Positions 19,801-29,814 of a stretch of 30,068 nucleotides of DNA are shown one piece after another. Under the pieces are notes generated by a model. That model was given only the letters and a program-made list of their open reading frames with translations, searched no databases and had not been told where the DNA came from. The translations under genes and the position numbers were made by a program. This DNA comes from Silene noctiflora (Eukaryota; Streptophyta; Magnoliopsida; Caryophyllales; Caryophyllaceae): assembly GCA_009801015.1 (NCBI GenBank), contig VHZZ01000120.1:234487-264554 (forward strand), written 5' to 3'. How positions within the stretch are numbered: the first letter of the stretch is position 1; each line of letters opens with the position of its first letter.

Positions 19801-22800
19801 AGTAACCGGTTTCTCTTTTTTGCCTTACATTTATTAGATTAGCCGGTGAAGGGTTACTCATATCCCCTAAATCAAACAAATAGAACAACAAACCAAACAC
19901 GTAGTTATGGTATCTCGAGTATCTATTCACAGGGAACAGGAGATGTCTAGAGTCAGTTGCTAGTTGCTAAGTGTACGCTAGTTTATTTTGGGTTTTTGAG
20001 TTTTAGTTGAGTTAGCAATAATTTAATTGACTATCAGCTAAAAACAAATAAATTAGAAACAAGAAACAAGTAAATGCAATAACAACGATTAGTGATAACG
20101 ATAGCAGAGAAACTAACGCCTTTCGGGTTCACTTGCTTGGTAGAAGGTGTCGGTTTATGCAAATGGGGTCGAGATTGGAAGTTTTACCTATGAACCATCT
20201 TAAACTTCGGCAACCCAGCCTTTTTTCATTCTTCTCACTCAGCCTTTTTTCATTCTTCTCTCCCATGTAGAGTACATATTTTACTTTTCAAGGAGGTACC
20301 CAACTTACTCCAAAGAGAGACAATGGTGAATTCTACAAAGACGTAACCCATGAGCAAGAGAAAAGAAGATGATCAATTTCTTTCTTATGAATAGGGATAT
20401 CCATTTAGTGGAATAATGGTGGTAATAGTCTCATTGGAATTATAATGTCTTAGTCTTACCTATGAATGAGGGATATCCATCTGGTTTCTCTTTGAGCAAT
20501 CCTCTTTATAAGAGAATAAGGATTCTTAAAGTTCTCCCTCCAAAATGAGTTTTCTTAAATATGGCTATTGCCTTTTTATAATTAGAATATCATCTTATAA
20601 TGAAACTTGATATTTCCATTAAACTATAAATTATAATCTTTTAATTAAAATAAAAAAATGGTATGAAAATATAAATTAAAAATTGCTAAATGTTTTATCA
20701 GTGATATTATTATTTATTACAAAATGACTTGACGCATACTAACTTTGTATAAAACAAAACTGTAAAGTGATATAATTAGCTTCATAAAAAAAATCATTAA
20801 AATTTTTTGAGAAAATTTATAAAATGGTTGTGGTAAAAGAATATTTTCATTAAAATTCACATTTCATAACTTTACTCAGTTATCTTGATTAGTATCCAGT
20901 TCAATTTTTTTTCCTCATATGAAAATACAATGGGGGTGAAATAGGAAAATTAATGAGATGTCAATTTAAAATCTGTAAGCAATACATTAAAAATAAAAAC
21001 TTTATAAATGTCATGCATGCATTGCGTGGAATCTAAAATTGTTCTTTATTACCTGCCCACAAAAGAATTTTCAATTATGTGTGGATCGCTGAATCTTCCT
21101 GATTGTCTATTTTTGTGCAATTTCAGTATCTTCAACTTCCTTTACCTTATTAACCGCATCTCTTGTGGGTCTTTCATTGTAAAATGACGATAGATTTATG
21201 TTCCTACAGAAATATCTGAAATTTGAAGAGTCCGCTGGGGACCCTGCACGTGTTCAAATCTTATATGAAAGGGCTATTGCTGAGTATCCTATTGCCGGTG
21301 ATCTTTGGGTTGATTATACCCGCTATTTGGATAAAACGCTCAAGGTGCTTTCATGATCTGCACCAAGTTACTTCTCTTGCGTTGTGTAGTCGGTGATTTA
21401 TTTGACTTTCTATTTCAGGTGGGAGATGTTTTAAGAAATGTAATAAGTAGGGCTACAAGAAATTGTCCATGGGTGGGGGAACTATGGGTGAAGTATTTGC
21501 TTTGCTTGGAGCGAGCTCGAGCTCCTGAGGAAGAAGTTTCTGTGGTATGAAATGCTCACACATTTTATTTTGATTTTTTAATTTTTTTTTTTTTTTTGTG
21601 ATCTGTCTTTATTAAGAAGCCATCTAGCATTGCACATGAGATTGTAAATAGGTCATTGTGGTTTCCAGGAGCCAATTCATAAGCTAGAATGTTGCTTACT
21701 TTTGCCGAATATTTTACATTTTTCTGATACCTAAAGCAAATACTATAGCTGTCTAACACTACTCCAACATTAACTACTCGTACTATTCATGCTCCATTAC
21801 AATCTTTTAACAATTTTATAAGAGTGTTTACCGAACTGCAATGTATGTACTCAGTGTGGATAGAGTCATGGCTTACGAAGAGCTGTCCTATGAGCACATA
21901 TGTATCTGGCCTATATGGATTTTGTCTACCTCGTATGTGAGGCAGCTTGTGTTTGTGTTTAATAGAGATCGGCAACATGGTTGCAGGGGTTACTGTTGCT
22001 TCTTAAAGTGAATAAGCTACTCACCATGCCTAGGAGCCTTTGGAATTGGATAGAATGTACGGCCTCCATTCCAAACTAATTGTCTCTGTAAAGTTATGAA
22101 TTAGTAGTACCCGTAGAAGTATAAAAATAGCCTTCCTTTAACTGTGTTCACTGTCCGGACTTCCCTGGCATCACTATCTACCCTATTTTCCCACCCACAA
22201 TTGATTATAGGTGAATTCAGTTAACTAGTAAGTAAAAGTTGTTTTGGAACAGAGAGTTTGAAATGAGAAGTATCTTTGTTCTGAGGGTTTAAGTGATATA
22301 GCATTCCTAACAGAAATAGTAGCCCAGTCATCACTGCCCTCTTTTTGTTTATCAAATTACCATGTCAAATTATGAGAGGGTTGGGTATTGTTTGCTTGGA
22401 TTTGTAATCATGCTGGATACACGTATTTGAGCCCGAGTATCATTGTTGAAAACCAATAAAGTAGTCAATATGTCACTAGCGTAGTCATATTTAGCTTAAA
22501 GATTAAGAGGATGATACATACTTGGTAATCGAGAAAGGAAACACGGTATATTAGGGCAAGGCTAGCAATTAGCACATGTGCGAAACGATAACCTTGTGAG
22601 CCCAGCTGCTCAGTTGTTAAAAGTTCCATCAAATAATCATCCTAGTGATATGTCTGCAACCATGGTTACCGAATTCGCTATGAATACGTCCTTACCAATT
22701 CGCGATTCGCTCTTATAGAATGTGTGTTATATGTACTTTCAGTAAGCGACATGATAGAATTCGCTTTTAACAATTCGCGATTCGTAGGGCACCAAGCGAA

Positions 22801-23000
22801 TTCGGTAACCTTGTCTGCAACTCATTTACAAGTTTGCTGAAAGCTTTACGCTACCTGCTCTTCAATAAATGACTCCGGGCACTTGAGTTGCTCAACCGCC
22901 CCTTCATGGTGGGTTGCTGGAGGAGCCCAATGATGGAGGTTGGTTAGTTATATTGGTTGCAGCCTGCAGGAGCACGTGTAAGTAAAGACTGACGGAGGAA

Positions 23001-23095
<95 letters not shown>

Positions 23096-26000
23096 GGGGG
23101 AATTGTAGACATTGAGAACTATAAAGTAACAAGGGAAATGCAGGCTGCATGAATGTGAGATATGTTTGGTAGAATAGCCTTTATTTTCGTTGGTTATTGT
23201 ATTTGTGCTTAGTGTAAGCAGTATTAAAATCCCCCGTTGACAAATATTCCCGTCTTTTCTAATATGGGTTACATGTTAGCCTCATTGAATATTTGAAATG
23301 TTCCTCTGCTTTAGGTATTTGAAAAGGCCATTCAATGCACGTTCTCGAGCTATGAGGAGGTACCTTCCATGCAGTTTGTTAAATTAATTCACCATGACGT
23401 AACTTGACGAGGATAACTCCCACATCACTATTTTGTGTTCTAATATTTTTGCAGTATCTGGATATATTTCTTACTCGCATAGATGGCCTAAGAAGAAGGA
23501 TGTCTGTGGCTGATCAGATGCAGGTGTTGGACTATGCTTTAATAAGAGATACATTTCAGGTTAGGCGAGGTCTTTCAACTTCAATTTTCTTATCCGCATC
23601 TTGATCTGTATGAAGAGGTAGTGACCTAGTGATTGATGTGCTCAGTCCAGTAAGTTTTAATTAATATTTATAGCCGTAATCATTAAGTTATAGTTGGTCA
23701 TTATCACATGCTTGAAGCTTTCATATCTCCTCACTCCGATTATGTTTACCTCTCTAGCATAAAGAAATTATTCCAGCAAGTTGATCTCGAATTCTGATTT
23801 CTGGCTTTGCCTCTTTCCCGTCCACATCACAACCTTGTGGATGACTCTGGCAGTTGGGCTGACTTGCTTAATTTTTTCTAAAAGTAGATTGTTTCTATTT
23901 AACTTGAGATACGGATGTGGACCCAAAAAATAATATTGCTTCAAATGGGGAAGGCGATCTAACATATCAGTGCCAGGCCTTAGATTTTGTCTATTGTGCC
24001 CCATACTTGTGAAATATTGAGTATTGTACCCAGTCTCAAAAGACTTCATGAAATGGCTGTCTTTTACTTGTGCCTCTCGCCCTCCTCTCCTTTCTTCTTT
24101 TTAATTTTCAATCTTACTACGGTGTCACTTTTGATATATACTTGTTTGAAACTCCGCAATTTCTTTTCACAAAACAAGTTCATAGGAGGGTTGCATAAGC
24201 CTGAGTCTTAGTTTGAAAAGACACGAAAGCCTGTGGCGAGTAGTAGATCAGAGGTGCACATTTTTTGCAAACAAATTTGTAGTCTTAAAATCAACTTTTT
24301 TTCAACAATACCCCCTTTTGATTGTGAAGCATGTGAAACGGTTAGAGCTAGGGATAATATAACAAAGTGAAGGGCATGATAAAAGAACTAGAAGAAAAAA
24401 ATGAAAATTATATAATAGTGCACCTCCCTAGCTGCTCTTTATTAACAAAGCCCTTCAGTAAGGTGTTCTGGCTAGAACCTCAGTGAGCCTTGTGCTTAAG
24501 TCCTCCGGAGGTAGGCATGTTGTTTGAAAAAAAGGCTTATCCGTGGTTTTCGACTTTTTGTTAACCATAATCTGATTCGCTCGCTGCTCTGGTACTAACA
24601 AAATTATTCGTAACAGAAGTATATGTACAATTTTGAAGAGGTGACTCCATTGTTTGTGTGTTACTCCTCGTATTTGTAGATATATTTCAGAAATTCTGCA
24701 TAGTTCCCAAATTTTAGACTGAAAAAAATTTAACTTTGTAATGATCCCCGAGTAGTGTGGTTTACGTCATTGTTTTATTTTATTACTTGAAGTAACCAAT
24801 GTTCTGGTATAAATTGGTTTGGAGCAAATCCCGCTAAGTCCGCAATTACTTCATATGGGATTCGTAATATAATGAACATCATCTATATATCTTTGAGCAT
24901 CTAGTTTGCTCTTTCACATACTTAAATCTTGCATATAAATGTAAGGTGATTATATTGCTGAATGCTGAGACAGAAATAGCTACGGCCAAGATGATATTCC
25001 TGTTTGACCCTTCCACTTGGGTACTGTTTATCTCCTTAATTCATTGTCTTCATACTGATAACAACCAAAATTGTCATGGCTGGAAATCATCATTTATTTG
25101 TCTACTTACTCGTGGCAAATAAATCCAAGTTACATTGGTCAGTAGTGTGTGCAGTAGATAAAGGCCAATCAAAATCCAACAACTAGAGAGATTAAATGTC
25201 GTTATTTCAAATCCAACAATTTAACTGTAAGATAAGTTCGTTTTCCAAAATGCTGAACATTAGGATATCGAATTTAATGGGAACAAGAGTAGCATTTTTT
25301 TGTCAATTCAGAATTGTTCTAGTAATTAATTTAGACTACACAAGAAAATCTTAAATAGAAGTCCCATAATTAAGAGGTGAATGAAAGGAGATGGTTGGCT
25401 TCGGTTGTAGATGTATTGATTTGTTAGTTTAGATTGGGATGCTCGTCGATGGAAGTAAATTAATTGAATGGAGTATTTTCGTCATGGGATCGATGGTTTA
25501 ATAGGTACTTAAGCAGCTTTACATTGGATGGGGTATTCACCACCTTGCACCACCATACATATAATATTCTCCCTAAACATGACTGCCTTCTTGCCAATGA
25601 GATCTGGATTCTCTCTATGTGACTCACCAGTTCTTGCCTTTCTTCTCCTAGCTTTATTTGTTTCTTCAATCTATCTATGCCGTTTATACCCGCCCGGCTG
25701 GCTCTCAACTGCAGCTGTTGATTGACATTTGACATTGCTTTTTACTGTGCCCAGCGTGCATCAGATTACTTATCTCCACAATTAAAAGGAACAGAAGCTT
25801 TATTGCGGTTGCATGCATACTGGGCCCGTTTAGAGCTGATTCTGGCAAATGACATAATTGCTGCACGTGGAGTGTGGGATAACTTACTGAAGCTCAGGTA
25901 TGTCAAGTGTTCGTCAGATTATCTGTGTGCCTTTCATATCGTTGCTCTGTGTAAGGTTTTAATTAATTTTTTTTTGGTGTAGTGGCACTATGCTTGAGGC

Positions 26001-29000
26001 TTGGCAAGGCTATATAAACATGGAGATTGAAAAAGGAAATTTAAATGAAGCTAGGTCGATTTATCGAAGATGCTACACAAAGAAATTTCCTGGTTCAGGT
26101 TCAGAGGTATATTAACCTCTTTCTGATTCAAGAATTCCCATAGTGATCTCTTAGGGTTTTATAGTCTGGGCCTCTGGGAATGGTCCATCCTTGGAACAAT
26201 TTGAGCTTTTGACAGGAATGATTAGTATGTAAGCTGTAATATGATGAAAGGTTTAGGGAGAGCTTTTCCATGATAACTTAATTTCTGTTGATGACTTGAT
26301 TCTTGCTTGTTCTATGTGGTTCTGCGTAGTGTTCCTTTTTTTTTTTTTTTGATAGACTTAGGTCTGTACCACTTCAGATCATCGCTTTGTACCACATAAG
26401 TTCTGCGTAGTGTCTTTCGGTAAGGCGCAGGAGGCACATGACTACTCTATTTTAATTTTTTTTTTCTTCGTCACTCTTCCCTTAGCCTTCATCGTACCTT
26501 GTTTTTATTATTATACATCTTATCTCTCTCTAAAACAAAATTTTCTTTTTAATGTCACTCGTGTCCATGAGTTAAGTGCGGCGCGCCTTCACCTCGTCCC
26601 TTGCACCTCATCACCATAGGCCCTAGCCACGTCGACGCCTTGCACCTTTTTGTTTTCGACTTCAGATGAGCTCTAATTAATCTTTGGCTTCAGGATTTAC
26701 CTGCCATTTTTCTCCTTTTTTTTGGAGCTCGTCAGATTATCATTGCCCTCCCTTTTCTGGGTTTTTATATTCCTTCTCACCCAGGAAGGCAATCAGAGTA
26801 AACCAAGTGGTAACTGTACCAATTATGGCAGTCATCCTTATCTCCTTTTTGGGTAGGATGCACTTTGGCTGATTATCTGTTTTACTTCGTGTGTAATATG
26901 TTTAATTAGCAATATGCCAACTAATTTTTGTTCGTCTTCATTCTACTGGTGATAGGATGTTTCTACGTCTTTGTTATGATTTTGTTTCAAATTGTACAAT
27001 TCACACATAGCAAATTATATGGCTTCTCTACTTCGCTAATTAATGTATTGTAGGACATCTGCCAATTGTGGTTGCGATTTGAGAGGGAATTTGGTACTCT
27101 GGAAGATTATGATACAGCTGTGATGAAGGTATGACCCTCCAGTACCTAGTGATGCAAGTACTTGCTGTATATTTTAACTTGAGGCGTTTGTTTTGCATAG
27201 AGATTCTAATCCCTTTCATCTGCACGGCATTTCACATTTACTTGGGGAATGTACTTCAGTGTTATATAGTTATTGATAACTGATGAAAGTGCATTTTGTC
27301 TATGATATGTAAATCCTGCTAATGCTGCTGTGGTCTTCCATTTATTGTTTCTAGCTAGCCATTATAAATTTCTCAAGCTTTTTTCCTTTTATTTTTTCAA
27401 AAATGTTCAGGTCTTATGGACAAGGGAAGAATCCAAATGGTGATAACTGATATCTATGTTTTATTTTTCTGAAGACAGATTAGAAATCTAATTGCTAGAT
27501 TAAGCAGATAACAATGTTGTGCCTGGAATTACTTATCAAGGACACAAACTAATCAATGACTATAATCGAGTCTGGAGTCTGAAACAAGAGTACAAGCTGT
27601 AAAAGAAATGGGGATCGTACTACATTTATTGTTCTGACCAACAAAAGTACTAAAATCGCTTTCTCCTCCAATAACAAGAACTATAATATGAAACAAGAGT
27701 ACAATTATATTGCTTCACAATTAAACAAAATTTCCTTCATCTGTTAATGAAATGCATAGGTTACTAGATTTATTGTCTGTTTTAAAGAATTTGACAATAT
27801 GCTCATGATGCTACCATACATTGTCAGGTTTCACCACGCTTGGAAGAACTGGCTTTGTTCAGATTGAAACAAGAGTCCAAAACTGCTGCTACCTCGGAAG
27901 CAAAAGAACATCCCTCCAAAAATGTTTCTCGTGAAAAACGAAAATTACCGTCAAATATGTCTGAGGATCAGACACCTTCAAAACGCCGAAAAGACATGAG
28001 TGATTCTGCCACAAAAGTGACTAAGAAAGATCAGGGGAAAGGGACAAATGTTGACAAAATGGAAGTGGAAGTGACTGCAGAAAGAGCTGCTAAACAAGAG
28101 AAAAGCAATGATCCTTCAGGAAAACAACCAAAGTTTGTGAAACCACGATTCACGGATCAATGCACTGCATTCATATCAAACCTGAGCTTCAATGTAAGAG
28201 GAACTCATACCTGTCTCTGTTTCTTTTTTATATGCTCTGACTTTTCTACCATCGTTAAGCTTTTATTTATGATTCACTTCTGCTCTCGATCCTCCCGTTT
28301 TTTTTCTGGCTGTTAAAGCTTCTACGTTTGTGCAGGCAACTTATGACCAACTTCATAAATTCTTTATTGATACCGGTGGAGTCCAATCTATAAGAATATT
28401 AAAAGACAAGTACACTGGTAAATCAAGGGTAATTATCCTCTTTCGTATATTTTACTGCAGTATTTTATTTCATCGCTTGATCAAGTGGGTTTTGGAACAA
28501 TCGTTCGGTTACCTTTTGGAAGTGTGGTTTTAATTGAACATATCTGATCTTACATATCAAATCTGTTGAAGGGGCTGGCGTATGTGGATTTCTCTGATGA
28601 TGCGCACCTTAATGCTGCTTTAGCTAAAAACAGAAAGATGTTTATGAATAAAAGGATCAGCATTGCTCGATCAGATCCAGATAAAAGCAAGAAGAATTCC
28701 GATGGACATCAAAATGCCAGCGTTACCAGGTCAGATCAAGGCAAAAGCAAAAAGAATTTCGGCGGACATCAAAATACTGATAAGGAGGGTATGTACTGAT
28801 GCTATTTGGTTTGTTGTTGCTTGGGCGTGGTATTGTTAATCACGTCCTAAATCTGCCCAATTTGGCAAACAGTAAAACTCATAAAATTGTCCTCTCTAAA
28901 GAAATGGCAGTTTGAACGACAAATTCATCTTTTGTATTCAGCTGATATGTTGTTTCTCAAAGGATTTTTACATTTCTTTCTCGCATGCTATTTGAAACAA

Positions 29001-29604
29001 AATCCCTGGTTTACCCTTAAGCTGATCACGTATATGTCAATTTTGAAGTCTGTGAGGGATGTAGAAGTCTTATACGATCACTTGAATCAATCAATGCTGA
29101 ATCAATCAATGCTCTTCAATTCCTACGAGTCTGGTTCATTTTTCTTTTGGGTTTGAACTTTGAACTGCACCAAATGACACAGTGGTAAATGGTGGGTAAT
29201 GCTAGTGAGAGCTCAAAAATGCTTGTTAAAAATTATCTCGCCCTGAACACCTTATTCATTGATTTTTCTTTGATCATGTTTTCTTCCTCTTCATCGCTTT
29301 CCCCTCTAAAATCACTGTATGACTTGGGTTTTGATGCTTCGGTTATCTTTTTTTTTTTTTATCAGGTTCCAGTGATCAAGCGAAACTCAAAACTGAAGAT
29401 TCTTCCCAGGCAACCGATCTGTCTGCTGACCAGTCATCCTCTAGGAAGGAAAGTGGTGAAGATGCAATTCAACTCAAAGGGAAGACCACGTTTGCAGTTC
29501 CACGCAATGTTCTGACGGCAGCCAAAAAACAAAAAGCTTCTCAAGCAGAGGATGAAACACCAAAATCTAATTCTGAATTCCGGGAGATGTTTTTGAAGAA
29601 ATAG
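13840..29604 (+). CDS. SART3: SART3/Prp24-type U4/U6 snRNP recycling factor (16 exons, 856 aa)
   Basis: This nuclear protein family binds U6 snRNA and the LSm2-8 ring and promotes U4/U6 reannealing. Exons: 13840-14058, 14180-14313, 15390-15447, 17737-17952, 19398-19673, 21210-21344, 21419-21544, 23315-23359, 23455-23559, 25755-25897, 25983-26106, 27054-27128, 27828-28193, 28336-28428, 28572-28788, 29366-29604. All are GT-AG; the sum is 2571 nt with no internal stop. Order of parts: an acidic N-terminus with (DS)5 at 37-46; HAT repeats at about 75-550 (MWQDWAKDE, LWCDYLDF, IWEAYKDFE, LWVDYTRYL, LWVKYLLCLE, AWQGYINMEIEKG, LWLRFERE); a bipartite nuclear signal, KRK (589-591) and KRRK (604-607). 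Next come one RRM (RNP2 AFISNLSF near 666, RNP1 KSRGLAYVDF, 703-712), a 20-residue tandem duplication (738-777), and the C-terminal LSm-binding motif KTTFAVPRNVL (817-827) with SNSEFREMFLKK at the end. Human SART3 has two RRMs; I see one. The upstream in-frame extension lacks an ATG, so 13840 is the start. Confidence 0.95.
14155..14175 (+). repeat. (TTG)7 microsatellite at a splice acceptor
   Basis: Seven TTG units run up to 4 bases before the exon 2 acceptor AG (14178-14179) of SART3. They take the place of a normal polypyrimidine tract. Length changes here could affect splicing; that is inference. Confidence 0.8.
14435..14576 (+). mobile_element. tRNA-like (SINE head) sequence with deleted second copy
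   Basis: TAGTCTAGTGG (14449-14459) fits the Pol III box A consensus TRGYNNARNNG. GGTTCGGATTCC (14493-14504) resembles box B, 33 bases further on. A D-arm-like stem GTCT/AGAC (14451-14454, 14463-14466) is present. No acceptor stem is visible, so this is a SINE head or tRNA relic rather than a tRNA gene. Bases 14542-14576 repeat the two ends of the unit (14435-14453 and 14511-14528) without the middle. Confidence 0.45.
16197..16297. repeat. Possible degraded MITE
   Basis: GGGTCTTGTTTAAGATTGTC (16197-16216) and the reverse complement of 16276-16297 are similar but imperfect. This suggests old terminal inverted repeats about 100 bp apart. No target duplication could be defined. Confidence 0.3.
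16765..17062 (+). mobile_element. Tourist/Harbinger-type MITE, copy A (298 bp)
   Basis: The element starts GGGTGTGTTTGGATTG and ends CTATCCAATCACATCC. It is flanked by TTA on both sides (16762-16764, 17063-17065), the 3-bp target duplication typical of PIF/Harbinger elements. The left half is purine-rich and the right half pyrimidine-rich, and there is no transposase. It lies in SART3 intron 3. Confidence 0.85.
17067..17357 (-). mobile_element. Tourist/Harbinger-type MITE, copy B (291 bp)
   Basis: This is a related copy of the same family in the opposite orientation, from GGGTGTGTTTGGATAGC to CTTCAAACACACCC. It is flanked by TAA on both sides (17064-17066, 17358-17360). Its left duplication overlaps the right duplication of copy A in one TTAA. 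Together the two copies make an imperfect inverted repeat of about 590 bp within the SART3 pre-mRNA. Confidence 0.85.
17953..19397 (+). other. SART3 intron 4 (1445 bp)
   Basis: GAG|GTATTT to TTACCAG. It contains only short open frames and no recognised repeat boundary. A weak MITE-like stretch at 18840-19080 (ATAGTTT and GAGAGAG words, growth-regulator-independent low complexity) could not be delimited. Confidence 0.6.
20216..20263 (+). repeat. 24-bp tandem duplication
   Basis: The unit CAGCCTTTTTTCATTCTTCT (first 20 of 24 bases) occurs at 20216 and again at 20240, nearly identical. It lies in SART3 intron 5, in a region (19850-20540) of repeat-like character with no gene. Confidence 0.75.
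20540..21042 (+). mobile_element. Diverged, 5'-truncated Helitron copy in SART3 intron 5
   Basis: This AT-rich tract is related to the reverse complement of the Helitron at 2353-3182. An exact shared word is TTTCATAACTTTACTCA (20862-20878; reverse complement at 2504-2520). Other shared blocks are CATTAAAA-TTT-GAGAAAAT-TATAAAATG and TTAAAAATAAAA, in the same order. Near the 3' end a stem CATGCA/TGCGTG (21012-21028) sits where the intact copy has its GC hairpin, followed by GGAATCTAAAATTG in place of GGATCTATACTAG. The terminal CTAG and the 5' TC end are lost, so the left boundary is approximate. Confidence 0.65.
21545..22660 (+). other. Left part of SART3 intron 7
   Basis: The donor is GTG|GTATGA. 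It contains a T-run (about 21580-21597) and a region with short open frames but no gene. I recognise no repeat boundaries before the element at 22661. Confidence 0.6.
22651..22821. mobile_element. Small MITE with 10-bp target duplication (MULE-like)
   Basis: TGTCTGCAAC flanks the element directly on both sides (22651-22660, 22812-22821). Inside, GGTTACCGAATTCGCT (22664-22679) is mirrored by AGCGAATTCGGTAACC (22795-22810). The words AATTCGCGATTCG recur at about 22698 and 22772. The element is about 151 bp, non-coding, and its duplication length fits Mutator-like or foldback MITEs. It lies in SART3 intron 7. Confidence 0.8.
23003..23094 (+). repeat. Poly-G tract of 92 bases
   Basis: An uninterrupted run of G, followed by A and five more G. 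It sits in SART3 intron 7, 221 bases before the exon 8 acceptor. The minus-strand polyproline open frame here is only its translation. Confidence 0.95.
23560..25754 (+). other. SART3 intron 9 (2195 bp)
   Basis: CAG|GTTAGG to TGCCCAG. The intron is AT-rich. A 9-bp inverted pair GAGGTGCAC/GTGCACCTC lies at about 24251 and 24418. No gene, RNA gene or delimited transposon was found. Confidence 0.6.
26319..26413 (-). mobile_element. Tiny retroposed insert with poly(A) and 14-bp target duplication
   Basis: GTTCTGCGTAGTGT occurs at 26319-26332 and 26400-26413. Between them lie 67 bases which, read on the minus strand, start TTATGTGGTACAAAGC and end in a run of about 16 A followed by GGA. A 14-bp direct repeat around an insert ending in poly(A) is the signature of LINE-mediated retroposition. 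The insert holds two GTGGTACA-like words and is too short for an intact SINE; it may be a truncated SINE or another short RNA. Confidence 0.65.
26414..27053 (+). other. Right part of SART3 intron 11
   Basis: T-rich sequence with a GC-richer patch (26573-26645) containing CGCCTTGCACC-type words. No gene. The intron ends at the acceptor TATTGTAG (27053). Confidence 0.6.
27580..27704 (+). repeat. Intronic repeats resembling the start of SART3 exon 13
   Basis: TGAAACAAGAGTACAA occurs at 27580-27595 and 27689-27704 in intron 12. The coding sequence of exon 13 has a 15/16 match at 27865-27880. Both intronic copies are preceded by ACTATAAT, with a 13-base segment present only in the first. Confidence 0.6.
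28668..28787 (+). repeat. 60-nt in-frame tandem duplication in SART3 exon 15
   Basis: Residues 738-757 (RSDPDKSKKNSDGHQNASVT) are followed by a diverged copy at 758-777 (RSDQGKSKKNFGGHQNTDKE). The core SKKN..GHQN is kept. The duplication is just after the RRM, in a basic linker, and does not shift the frame. Confidence 0.85.
28789..29365 (+). other. SART3 intron 15 (577 bp)
   Basis: AGG|GTATGT to a T-run and ATCAG. It contains a 15-bp tandem repeat, TGAATCAATCAATGC, at about 29083-29112. The small open frame at 28887-29156 is not recognised as a gene. Confidence 0.7.
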
Positions 29605-29814
29605 GAAATACAAACTTAGTTTGTGAGCTTATTGTATAGGTAGCCTGAGGTAGGTTAGTCACTAGTTCACTACTCCTACAAATTAATCCACTCAAAACAA
29701 ATCTTTCGAGTCTTGCAGAAAATCATTTGGTGCTGGAGTATGAAGTTTTGTTTTTGGACCAAGTTAACCAAAACCAACTTTGTGGAGAAAATGTCATCGG
29801 TTTAGCTGCATTAT
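29605..29814 (+). other. SART3 3' untranslated region
   Basis: Non-coding sequence after the TAG stop, with TTGTATAGG-like T-rich words typical of plant 3' ends. No clear AATAAA signal. Confidence 0.5.

Noticed and set aside
22944..23150. Minus-strand polyproline open frame
   Set aside because: It is only the translation of the poly-G tract.
25460..25735. 91-codon minus-strand open frame in SART3 intron 9
   Set aside because: It does not resemble any protein I know and lies antisense within an intron.
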